Below, piece after piece: positions 54,315-64,000 of a stretch of DNA of 64,000 bases; positions within the stretch are counted from its first letter, which is position 1, and each line of letters opens with the position of its first letter. The notes under the pieces were generated by a model. It had not been told where the DNA came from. It did no database searches and saw nothing but the letters and a program-made list of their open reading frames with translations. Both the position numbers and the translations under genes were made by a program. This DNA comes from Streptomyces sp. MBT65 (GTDB taxonomy: Bacteria; Actinomycetota; Actinomycetes; Streptomycetales; Streptomycetaceae). The DNA lies in contig NZ_JAENRY010000004.1 in assembly GCF_016612545.1 (NCBI RefSeq), positions 1 to 64,000 of the forward strand, in the 5' to 3' direction.

Positions 54315-54743
54315 ATGGCCATGCCGCCCGTACCGCCTCGACCGCCCGGGCCACCGGACGCCGCTCCGCCTCCGGGAGGCGGCTTCGGACCACCACCTCC
54401 CGGAGACTACGGACACGGATCGGGAGGGGACTACGGAGACTACGGACCGCCTCCCCGTAGGCGCCCCCGACCGCTGTTCATCCTGCTCGCCGTGATCGCG
54501 ACCGCCGGAGCCGTCGTCGCCTTCGTGCTGATGGCCTCCGGGGGACACGACTCACCGGACAAGAAGTCGCCCGTGGAGAGCAGTTCGAGCACGAGCGGCG
54601 GCCCGTCCCTCACCATCCCGACGAAGCTCCCCACCAGCCTGCCGACCAAGCTCCCGACCGCGCTTCCGTCGAACCTCCCCTCGGAACTGCCGAGCGAGCT
54701 TCCCAGCGACCTGGAGTCCCTGCTCCCGTCCGTGTTCGGCTGA
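54315..54743 (+). CDS. Small proline-rich single-pass membrane protein
   Basis: A 142-residue protein with a Pro/Gly/Tyr-rich cytoplasmic N-terminus (about 1-52), one transmembrane helix (LFILLAVIATAGAVVAFVLM) and an extracytoplasmic Ser-rich segment. It ends in a repeated tail of LPT/LPS tripeptide-containing units (KLPTSLPTKLPTALPSNLPS). There is no Shine-Dalgarno sequence before ATG 54315 or 54321, so translation may be leaderless. Similar proline-rich DUF-less proteins are common in streptomycetes; no function is known. Confidence 0.75.
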   Translation: MAMPPVPPRPPGPPDAAPPPGGGFGPPPPGDYGHGSGGDYGDYGPPPRRRPRPLFILLAVIATAGAVVAFVLMASGGHDSPDKKSPVESSSSTSGGPSLTIPTKLPTSLPTKLPTALPSNLPSELPSELPSDLESLLPSVFG

Positions 54744-54766
54744 CTGCCTCAGGAACCGACGGACGT

Positions 54767-56113
54767 TCAGATGCCGTGCGGCAGCCTCAGATACACCAGG
54801 GTCGTCTCGATGCCGCTGTCGACCAGGCGCCCCTGGGTGTCGAACGCGCCCGCGCCGTCCGTCATCCCGAAGTCGTTGTCATTGATCAGGGCGAGCGTGT
54901 CGTGATCCACGCGCGCGACGCCCTCGATCTTCTGGGGCACCCCGGAGACGGTCCCCAGGTCGACGACCAGCTTCTTGGCCAACACCGGGACACCGGCGGC
55001 CGCCGGGTCGTCGAGCTGCTCCAGTGACGGGGACGTCGTGTCGTCGTCGTAGCGACCGCCGAGGATGTTCGACTTCCGCTTCAGCTCGACGAGTTGGAGC
55101 CGGGCCGCCTTGTCGGTGCGCTCCTCGACCAGGAGGCGGTCGTCGCCCACGGCGACCACCGAGGAGATCTTGAGTTCGGACGTGTGGTCCTCGCTGGGGT
55201 CGACCACGTTCACCGGGTCGAAGCGGTACGCGTACTCCGCCGTGACCGCCTTCTTCTTGGGCGAGAAGCGCAGCAGGCGGGTGTTGAGGGACGCGTCCCC
55301 GGCATCCCCGTCCGGCAGCGACAGCGGGCTCTGCAGGGCCATCACCAGGTCGCCGCCGGGCAGTTGGGCGAGCCCCTCGAAGCCGCGGTTGGTCTTCCGG
55401 TGCAGCAGGACGGCCGGCAGAGCCTCCACCACCGGGTAGTCGGCACCGGTCAGGTGCAGCCCCTTGGGCACATACCGCGTGAGCACCTTCCCGCGCGCGG
55501 AGACATGCACCAGGGAGGGCCCGTACTCGTCGACGAGCCAGAAGGATCCGTCCCCGGCCCGCACGATGCCCTCCGTGTCCAGCCCGTTCGGGTTGTACGC
55601 CAACGCCGTCTGCGCGTTGTAGGAGTACGGCGCCTCGTCGCGTCCCTGCTGGTTCGACAGCCCGGTGACGGCCTTCCCCGAGGACGTGGTGATCGGGAGG
55701 GCGTCCAGGACCTTCAGCTTGTCCCCGGAGACGCGGATCTTCACGATCGCCGGGTCGAAACCGGGCACCGGGAACGTGCGGCGCTTCGTCCCGCTGACCT
55801 TGATCTGGCCGTTGGGTCCGCGGTCGGTGACCGTCCAGTACTCGCCCTTGCGGCCGGCCGGGTAGATGTCGCTGCCGAGGCCGCCGAGGTCCACTCCCCG
55901 GTCGTCGTCCACGGTCCCGGGCAGCAGCGCGTCGCTGAACGCGCCGAGCGGAATGTCGCCCAGCGTCGCCGTCCGCGTGACATGGGCGGCCTCGGCCTTC
56001 GCGGGGGCTCCGACGGCCGTACCGGCCGCCAGGAGGGCGACCACCGCGGCGAGCGGGGCACCCACCGCGACGGAATGACGGACACGGCGCCTGACGAGGT
56101 CGTGCGGGGACAT
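54767..56113 (-). CDS. Exported phytase-like / esterase-like protein
   Basis: A 448-residue secreted protein. The signal peptide has VRRRVRHSVAVGAPLAAVVA and an AEA cleavage region. The body is a beta-propeller-like esterase-phytase domain: GDIPLGAFSDALLPG, EYWTVTDRGPNGQIKV, LDTEGIVRAGDGSFWLVDEY, RGFEGLAQLPGGDLVMALQS and QKIEGVARVDHDTLALINDN. These match the conserved acidic and Gly-rich positions of this family, often found near phosphate or glycerol metabolism, though enzymatic activity is rarely proven. The ATG at 56113 follows AGGAGG; the ATG 6 codons upstream lacks spacing for that site. Confidence 0.87.
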   Translation of the reverse strand: MSPHDLVRRRVRHSVAVGAPLAAVVALLAAGTAVGAPAKAEAAHVTRTATLGDIPLGAFSDALLPGTVDDDRGVDLGGLGSDIYPAGRKGEYWTVTDRGPNGQIKVSGTKRRTFPVPGFDPAIVKIRVSGDKLKVLDALPITTSSGKAVTGLSNQQGRDEAPYSYNAQTALAYNPNGLDTEGIVRAGDGSFWLVDEYGPSLVHVSARGKVLTRYVPKGLHLTGADYPVVEALPAVLLHRKTNRGFEGLAQLPGGDLVMALQSPLSLPDGDAGDASLNTRLLRFSPKKKAVTAEYAYRFDPVNVVDPSEDHTSELKISSVVAVGDDRLLVEERTDKAARLQLVELKRKSNILGGRYDDDTTSPSLEQLDDPAAAGVPVLAKKLVVDLGTVSGVPQKIEGVARVDHDTLALINDNDFGMTDGAGAFDTQGRLVDSGIETTLVYLRLPHGI

Positions 56114-56288
56114 CGGGCCTCCTGAGGGCAAGTTCGCTGACAGCGGCCAGAGTTGGCGCTCATGAGGAACGGTGCTCGACGGTGAGGTGAATCAGGGGTG
56201 TCCGCCGTTTGTCGGGCGGGCTCGGCACCCCCGCCCGACCGGCCGTAATTCGATCGCGCCCCGTAGTGCCGTCGGTTACACAGGTCCG

Positions 56289-59314
<3,026 letters not shown>

Positions 59315-59348
59315 TCAGTCCATTGCCTGAGAGAGCCGGAGACCGGAC

Positions 59349-60413
59349 ATGTCCCAGACCACCGCAGTCGTCGGCGCACCTGATCCGGGAAATGTCGCCG
59401 TGGCGCCCCCAGGAAGCGAGTTCGCGCCCCTCCTGCGCACGGTCAAGAACCGAGGCCTACTGGAGCGGCGGTACGCCTGGTACGCACGCTGTATCGCAGC
59501 CAACGCGCTAGCGCTGGGCGGCATCGTCGCGGGCATCGTTCTGATCGGCGACTCCTGGCTGACCCTGCTCCTGGCCCCGCTGCTCGCCGTGTTCGGTGCC
59601 CGCACGGCCTTCATCGGGCATGACGCGGGCCACTCCCAGATAGCCGGCGACAAGACCGTCAACCGCGTCATCGGCCTGATCCACGGCAACCTGCTGCTGG
59701 GGATGAGCTACTCCTGGTGGAACGACAAGCACAACCGCCACCACGCGAACCCCAACCACATCGACAAGGACCCGGACGTCGTCGCCGACATCCTCGTCTT
59801 CACCGGCGAGCAGGCCAAGGACCGTGCGGGCTTCCGGCGTTGGCTCACCCGCAACCAGGCGTGGCTGTTCTTCCCGCTCACCCTGCTCGAAGGCGTCGCC
59901 CTGAAGGTCCACGGTTTCCAGGACCTGCGGCGCCAGCCCCGTCGCGAGCGGGCCGTCGAAGGCGCTCTTCTGGTGAGCCATGTCGTGGCCTACGTGTCGC
60001 TGCTGCTGATTTCGATGTCCCCGGGGAAGGCACTCGCGTTCGCCGCGCTGCACCAGGCCCTGTTCGGCCTGCACCTCGGCCTGGCCTTCGCGCCCAACCA
60101 CAAGGGCATGGAGATGCCGGACCCGGACGGCGAACGGTGGGGTCATCTCCGCCGTCAGGTACTCACCTCGCGGAACATCCGTCACGGTGTCCTGACCGAC
60201 TGGTTCCTCGGCGGCCTCAATCACCAGATCGAACACCACCTCTTCCCGAGCATGCCGCGCCCCAATCTGCGCCTCGCACAGCCCCTGGTGCGCGCCCACT
60301 GCCAGGATGTGGGTATCCCCTACGTGGAGACCGGGCTCGTCGACTCCTACCGGCAGGCCCTGCGCCACCTCCACGAGGTGGGGGAGCCGCTGCGCATGGA
60401 GTGGACGGAGTGA
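59349..60413 (+). CDS. Membrane fatty-acid desaturase
   Basis: A 354-residue di-iron acyl-lipid or acyl-CoA desaturase with the three histidine boxes FIGHDAGHSQ, DKHNRHHANPNHID and GGLNHQIEHHLFPSM (the third box starts with Gln, as in front-end and DesA3-like enzymes). About four transmembrane segments separate the boxes. It introduces a double bond into membrane acyl chains, needing electrons from ferredoxin or rubredoxin not encoded here. The ATG at 59349 follows CCGGAGACC. The leader contains an RAE-overlapping promoter and two hairpins, so expression could be tied to rifamycin exposure or to an attenuation signal. Confidence 0.92.
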   Translation: MSQTTAVVGAPDPGNVAVAPPGSEFAPLLRTVKNRGLLERRYAWYARCIAANALALGGIVAGIVLIGDSWLTLLLAPLLAVFGARTAFIGHDAGHSQIAGDKTVNRVIGLIHGNLLLGMSYSWWNDKHNRHHANPNHIDKDPDVVADILVFTGEQAKDRAGFRRWLTRNQAWLFFPLTLLEGVALKVHGFQDLRRQPRRERAVEGALLVSHVVAYVSLLLISMSPGKALAFAALHQALFGLHLGLAFAPNHKGMEMPDPDGERWGHLRRQVLTSRNIRHGVLTDWFLGGLNHQIEHHLFPSMPRPNLRLAQPLVRAHCQDVGIPYVETGLVDSYRQALRHLHEVGEPLRMEWTE

Positions 60414-60546
60414 CGGAGCAGCCGAAGGCCCGGGTACCAGTAGGGGAAGCGCCTCAGGGATGTCTCAGGGTCGCGATCCGGAACCGTGGGGAGCGCGGAC
60501 CCGTTTTCAGATCAGAGAGCGGCTGCGGCCGCGGAGGAGGCGACAT

Positions 60547-60729
60547 ATGTCGAAGAGCGCGAAGATCGCCGTAGGAGGTGTGGCCGTCGGGCTGTTCCTG
60601 TGGCTCTGGCTGCCCTGGTGGGCCGTATTCCTGATCGTCGTGGGAGTGCCGACGGCCGCATATCTGACGCTGGACCCCTCGCAGCGGCGTCGACTGCGCC
60701 GCGTGGCGAGCAAGGAGATCGGTCGCTGA
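60547..60729 (+). CDS. Small membrane protein
   Basis: A 60-residue protein starting at ATG 60547 after an excellent GAGGAGG site. It has one or two hydrophobic segments (VGGVAVGLFLWLWLPWWAVF, LIVVGVPTAAYL) and a basic tail (QRRRLRRVASKEIGR). It looks like the small membrane proteins conserved in Streptomyces with unknown role. It follows the desaturase gene by 133 bases with no obvious terminator, so co-transcription is possible. Confidence 0.75.
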   Translation: MSKSAKIAVGGVAVGLFLWLWLPWWAVFLIVVGVPTAAYLTLDPSQRRRLRRVASKEIGR

Positions 60730-60814
60730 CGCACCGCTGCCCGACTGCGTTCCCGCCCGGCGCGCAGGGGCAGATCACGGCACGGCACCGTCCGCGGGAC
60801 CGCAGTCTCCAGCC

Positions 60815-60848
60815 CCGTGGACGGTGCTCGGCCGAGCACCGTCCACGG
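60815..60848. terminator. 34-bp perfect palindrome
   Basis: CCGTGGACGGTGCTCGG (60815-60831) is followed immediately by its exact reverse complement (60832-60848), with no loop. It lies between convergent genes ending at 60729 and 60914, so it is probably a bidirectional terminator. Confidence 0.8.
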
Positions 60849-60913
60849 ACCGAGGGGGACGAGTTCGCCGTGATCCCGGACGGGTACCGGCGGACGCATC
60901 GGCGCCCAAGGGC

Positions 60914-61891
60914 TCAACTCGGCCGTACGGCCAGCTTGTCGAGTGCTTCCAGGAGGCCGGGGAGTTCGGGGCCTCTGCCCACAGGCAGGACCTCACCGGG
61001 CTCCTCGTCGAGCAGGACGAACGCTATGTCGTCGGTCCGGGCCACCAACGACCAGCCGGGGCCGTCGGCGCGCAGCGTGCGTGCGTCGCCCGGCGCGAAG
61101 GACGATCGGACGCGGCCGAGAGGCGGCGGGGTGTCGACGTAGGCGCGGACCTCCGTCAGCACCCGACGGACCCCGCTGTGGCTCGCCTGGGTGCCTTCGC
61201 CGGTGCTCTCCGCCGGGGTGCTGTTCGATGCGCTGCCGTCCGACTGCTTCCCGTCCGCCTTGGACGCGGCGTCAGGGGCGGCATCATCGAGGGTGGTGTC
61301 AGAAGCGGCCTTGTCCGCCGTCGACGCATCGCCCGCCTCGGCGTGAGCATCCTGACTTTCCGCAGCGTCCTGAGCTTCCTCAGTCGAGAAGGCCGCGTCG
61401 TCGATCTGCTCCCGCCACAGGGCCCATTGCAGCGCGATCTCGTCGGCGCCCAGCCGTCGCTGCGCCGGACCCCAGGTGGTGGTGTCCGGCGGAGCCAGCG
61501 GCGGCCGGTCCACGAGGTCGGGGTCCGGATCGTGCGGTGCGGGCACATTGGGCGCCGCGACGGCGACCGCGAGCGGCCAGCCCGGCAGGGCGGCGACCAC
61601 CGTGCGCTCGCTCGGCGACAGGTCGTACTCCATACCGCAGTCCCAGGACGCGATGGCGACCGCGACCAGTGACACGTCGTCGACGACGACCGTCCACCGC
61701 GCCCCGTCGCTGTCCTGGCCGAGCACCAGGCCGTACCCGTCGGCGAGCGGCGCCATACCGAGCGCCGCACAGGCTTCCGGGTAGTCGTCGCCCAGCACGC
61801 TCGGGAACTTCGCCGGCGTCAGCAGTATCGCCGTGAGCACATAGAGCGCATCGTCCTCGGCGGCGACGGCCTCTTCATCCGTGTCGGCCAT
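60914..61891 (-). CDS. Conserved hypothetical, low-complexity insert
   Basis: A 325-residue cytoplasmic protein. An N-terminal globular part (about 1-165: ALYVLTAILLTPAKFPSVLG, CGMEYDLSPSERTVVAALPG) and a C-terminal globular part (about 245-325: RTDDIAFVLLDEEPGEVLPV) are joined by an acidic Ala/Asp/Ser/Glu stretch of about 75 residues. The fold is not recognised; the two ends look like a conserved actinobacterial pair that this protein separates by a disordered linker. The ATG at 61891 is preceded by GGGGAGGCTGGG. It converges with the small membrane protein gene. Confidence 0.75.
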   Translation of the reverse strand: MADTDEEAVAAEDDALYVLTAILLTPAKFPSVLGDDYPEACAALGMAPLADGYGLVLGQDSDGARWTVVVDDVSLVAVAIASWDCGMEYDLSPSERTVVAALPGWPLAVAVAAPNVPAPHDPDPDLVDRPPLAPPDTTTWGPAQRRLGADEIALQWALWREQIDDAAFSTEEAQDAAESQDAHAEAGDASTADKAASDTTLDDAAPDAASKADGKQSDGSASNSTPAESTGEGTQASHSGVRRVLTEVRAYVDTPPPLGRVRSSFAPGDARTLRADGPGWSLVARTDDIAFVLLDEEPGEVLPVGRGPELPGLLEALDKLAVRPS

Positions 61892-61916
61892 CCCAGCCTC
61901 CCCATCATTCGTCCAA

Positions 61917-61940
61917 CCGCGCGCACCCTAGTGTGCGCGG
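61917..61940. promoter_or_regulatory. Dyad upstream of 60914-61891 gene
   Basis: CCGCGCGCAC (61917-61926) and GTGTGCGCGG (61931-61940) are inverted with one mismatch around CCTA. On the minus strand CTAGGG lies in the centre, 26-50 bases upstream of the ATG, so an operator overlapping the promoter is possible. Confidence 0.35.
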
Positions 61941-62026
61941 AAGCCCCTTGTCACGACTCCCAAGTACACCCGGAGCTGCAGTTTTCCGTCTGGACGGGGC
62001 GAAATGACCACCGGTGGCCCGAACTG

Positions 62027-62323
62027 TCAGGCCGCGGGCAGCCCAAGAAGCTCCCGAGCCACCGTCCGCGGCGACTCGTCACGCTCCCTTGCGAGCGCGA
62101 CGACGGCCCGGCAGGCCAACTCGCTCACCCCGAAGGACAGCGCCTCCGGCGACACCCAGCCCGCGGCTTCGTCGATCCGGTCCTGGTCGTCCTCCGCGCG
62201 GGCCGAGACATAGACGGCCGCGGCCTCGAAGAGATTGTGTCCGGGCCGTCGCGGGCCGCCGCGCGCCTCCGCGCGCGTGGAGGTGAGAAACCTGGCGAAG
62301 GTCTTACGGGGCCTGCCGAACAT
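62027..62323 (-). CDS. Conserved small protein of unknown function
   Basis: A 98-residue, likely cytoplasmic protein with a helical, Ala/Arg/Glu-rich composition (FGRPRKTFARFLTSTRAEAR, then FEAAAVYVSARAEDDQDRID and ACRAVVALARERDESPRTVA). The ATG at 62323 follows GGGGAAGGTGG at usable spacing; the longer frame to 62383 would include the promoter side. It resembles small orphan proteins in streptomycetes, but no domain is recognised. Confidence 0.65.
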   Translation of the reverse strand: MFGRPRKTFARFLTSTRAEARGGPRRPGHNLFEAAAVYVSARAEDDQDRIDEAAGWVSPEALSFGVSELACRAVVALARERDESPRTVARELLGLPAA

Positions 62324-62500
62324 GCTGACCACCTTCCCCCTACGTGGTTTTCGGTCGCCGACCGTCCATCTACTGGTACCCAAAGTTGAGTTGGAGTCAC
62401 GGCGACAGTAGGGGAACCGTGCGGTGAAGCGCGTCGAACGCCCCGCATCGAAATGAACCAGTCGGCGGGTGAGCTCAACCGGGCCCGGAGCGAGGTCGGT

Positions 62501-63109
62501 TCAGCTCTCGCGCACGGCCAGCGCCAGGAATCGGGCGTCCTCGTCGGCGTACGACGTCATGCGCCACCCCGAACCCGCCAGCAGCGGACGGAGATTGGGC
62601 TCCGCGCGCAGGTCGTTCGGCGTGATCTGCCGCCCCTGACGTGCCGCGAGCGCGGCCCGGCCGATCGGATGGAACAGGGCCAGCGTGCCGCCCGCACGCA
62701 CCACCCGTGCCAACTCCCGCAGGTTCTCCTCCGGTTGGGGCAGATGCGCGATCAACCCCGCGGCGAACACGGCGTCGAGCGACTCCGACCGCAGCGGCAG
62801 CGCGGCGACGTCGGCGATCAGCAGGCGCCCGTCACGGTCGCGTCCGGCCCGTACGGCGGCCTCCAGCATGGCCGGGGTCAGATCGGCCCCGACCACCACT
62901 CCGGACCGCCCCACGGCCGCACGGAGCGGCGGCAGCGCACGTCCCGTCCCGCAGCCCGCGTCGAGGACCCGGTCTCCGTCCCGCAGCCCGAGTTCGGCGA
63001 CCGCGGCGGCGTAGGCGGGCCCGTCGTCGGGGAAGCGGCTGTCCCAGTCGGCGGCGCGCGCACCGAAGAACTCCTGGACATGCGTGTGGTCGTCGCTCAT
63101 GCTCCGCAT
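62501..63109 (-). CDS. Class I SAM-dependent methyltransferase
   Basis: A 202-residue methyltransferase of the Methyltransf_11 type. Motif I is DRVLDAGCGTGRALPPL, followed by GVVVGADLTPAMLEAAVRAG (acidic loop) and the post-motif DAVFAAGLIAHLPQPEENLR. The C-terminal cap region ending RFLALAVRES is short. The start is uncertain between ATG 63109 and ATG 63100, with GGGA close to the former. The substrate is unknown; the family includes small-molecule and quinone methylases. Confidence 0.85.
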   Translation of the reverse strand: MRSMSDDHTHVQEFFGARAADWDSRFPDDGPAYAAAVAELGLRDGDRVLDAGCGTGRALPPLRAAVGRSGVVVGADLTPAMLEAAVRAGRDRDGRLLIADVAALPLRSESLDAVFAAGLIAHLPQPEENLRELARVVRAGGTLALFHPIGRAALAARQGRQITPNDLRAEPNLRPLLAGSGWRMTSYADEDARFLALAVRES

Positions 63110-63252
63110 GATCCCGCACCGACAGGGATGACGCTTCGGCGCACACGTTCGAGCGTGACGCGGTCGTTCACGTACCTCTCTGCGCCACATTGCGACACCT
63201 TTCGAAATGCGCCCCCTTTGTGCACCCGTGCCCCTACTAGCGTCCCCTGGTC

Positions 63253-64000
63253 ATGGGACACCTGGACCACGCCACCTTCGGCTGGCTGACCCCCGTGCTG
63301 TCATACGTGATGGCCTGCATGGGCTCCGCACTCGGACTGCGCTGCACCGTCCGCGCGCTCGGCGCCACCGGCAGGTCGCGCCGCAACTGGCTCATCACCG
63401 CCGCCTCCGCGCTCGGCACCGGCATCTGGACCATGCACTTCGTGGCCATGCTCGGCTTCGGCGTCAGCGGCACCGACATCCGCTACGACGTGCCACTGAC
63501 CATCCTCAGCCTCCTGGTCGCCATGGTCGTCGTCTGCGCGGGAGTCTTCGCGGTCGGCTACGGCCGCGACCGGAGTCGTGCGCTGTTCCTCGGCGGCCTC
63601 ACCACAGGGCTGGGCGTCGCGAGCATGCACTACCTGGGCATGGCGGCGATGCGGTTGCACGGCGGCGTGAGCTACGACCCGATGCTCGTCGGGCTCTCCG
63701 TGCTCATCGCCGTCGTCGCGGCGACGGCGGCCCTGTGGGCGGCCCTCAACATCAAGTCGCCCATCGCGGTCACCGCCGCCTCCCTCGTCATGGGTGCGGC
63801 CGTCAGCAGCATGCACTACACCGGGATGTTCGCGGTGCGCGTGCACGTCACCCCCTCCGGGGCGGTCCTGCCCGGGGCCGCGGCGATGCAGTTCATCTTT
63901 CCCCTCGCCGTGGGCCTCGGGTCCTACCTGTTCCTGACCTCGGCCTTCGTCGCACTGTCGCCGACCACGGGAGAGCGCGAGGCGACCGCCTCGGCCCGGC
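63253..64000 (+). CDS. MHYT-domain signalling protein (3' end outside window)
   Basis: The frame is open from ATG 63253 to the window end (249 codons). It encodes seven transmembrane helices with the three MHYT motifs at WTMHFVAMLGFG, VASMHYLGMAAMRL and VSSMHYTGMFAVRV. MHYT domains are thought to bind copper and sense O2, NO or CO, and are usually followed by a cytoplasmic output domain such as GGDEF/EAL or a kinase, which here would lie beyond 64000. The polar stretch after the last helix (SPTTGEREATASAR) fits the start of such a linker. There is only a weak ribosome-binding site. Confidence 0.9.
   Translation, partial: MGHLDHATFGWLTPVLSYVMACMGSALGLRCTVRALGATGRSRRNWLITAASALGTGIWTMHFVAMLGFGVSGTDIRYDVPLTILSLLVAMVVVCAGVFAVGYGRDRSRALFLGGLTTGLGVASMHYLGMAAMRLHGGVSYDPMLVGLSVLIAVVAATAALWAALNIKSPIAVTAASLVMGAAVSSMHYTGMFAVRVHVTPSGAVLPGAAAMQFIFPLAVGLGSYLFLTSAFVALSPTTGEREATASAR

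Overview
The window is GC-rich (roughly 70 %) DNA with G/C-biased third codon positions, GTG/TTG starts, frequent ATGA stop-start overlaps, many secreted carbohydrate-active enzymes, a PASTA-type Ser/Thr kinase, a DUF397/Scr-type remnant and a rifamycin-associated element. Together these point to a Streptomyces or closely related soil actinomycete chromosome. No rRNA, tRNA, CRISPR array or intact insertion sequence was found. The first and last genes are cut by the window edges.

Layout. 1-9.2 kb: catabolic or detoxification genes: two paralogous acyl-CoA-dehydrogenase-fold flavin monooxygenases around a SnoaL-like protein, two MFS transporters, a TetR regulator with a long palindrome, an aldo/keto reductase and a quinone-oxidoreductase-like MDR enzyme. 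9.2-12.3 kb: gene remnants, then an SGNH hydrolase, an SDR and a TetR, all on the minus strand. 12.3-28.1 kb: plant-polysaccharide region: GH3 beta-glucosidase, MFS transporter, GH78 alpha-L-rhamnosidase, then GH12-CBM2, a LacI-family CebR/CelR-like repressor, CBM2-GH48 and CBM2-GH6. Four CebR/CelR-type 14-bp palindromes (three canonical or near-canonical, one degenerate) sit at the GH12, repressor, GH48 and GH6 genes, so this is a self-contained cellobiose-responsive cellulase regulon that carries no cebEFG-type transporter here. 29-32 kb: PASTA kinase and a DUF2993/LmeA-like lipoprotein-associated protein.

32.2-40.3 kb: a TetR-controlled aromatic-degradation operon with overlapping genes (extradiol dioxygenase, fumarylacetoacetase-family hydrolase, FAD hydroxylase, acetoacetyl-CoA synthetase) followed by an exporter. 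Its logic is hydroxylation, ring opening, C-C hydrolysis and activation of released acetoacetate. 40.5-44.3 kb: a decayed island holding a truncated and frameshifted Scr1-like antitoxin beside DUF397, a frameshifted plus-strand gene, other fragments and one intact DUF4142 protein. 44.5-47.6 kb: aldehyde dehydrogenase and its GAF-domain regulator, preceded by an array of 11-bp repeats. 47.7-49.8 kb: a Tat-exported amidase, an acetamidase/formamidase and an APC permease shortened by an in-frame internal deletion.

50-54.1 kb: xylose utilisation (ROK repressor, xylB, divergent xylA). 54.3-57.5 kb: small proline-rich membrane protein, phytase-like esterase, Eis-like acetyltransferase. 57.5-60.4 kb: a rifampicin monooxygenase (rox) whose upstream region carries a perfect rifamycin-associated element; on the other side of this element lie a good plus-strand promoter, two hairpins and a fatty-acid desaturase. 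60.5-64 kb: small membrane protein, conserved hypotheticals, a methyltransferase and the 5' part of an MHYT signalling protein.

The observations most worth following up are the RAE and possible divergent promoter toward the desaturase, the 11-bp-period array, the acetoacetate-yielding aromatic operon, and the AT-rich perfect palindrome in front of the kinase gene.
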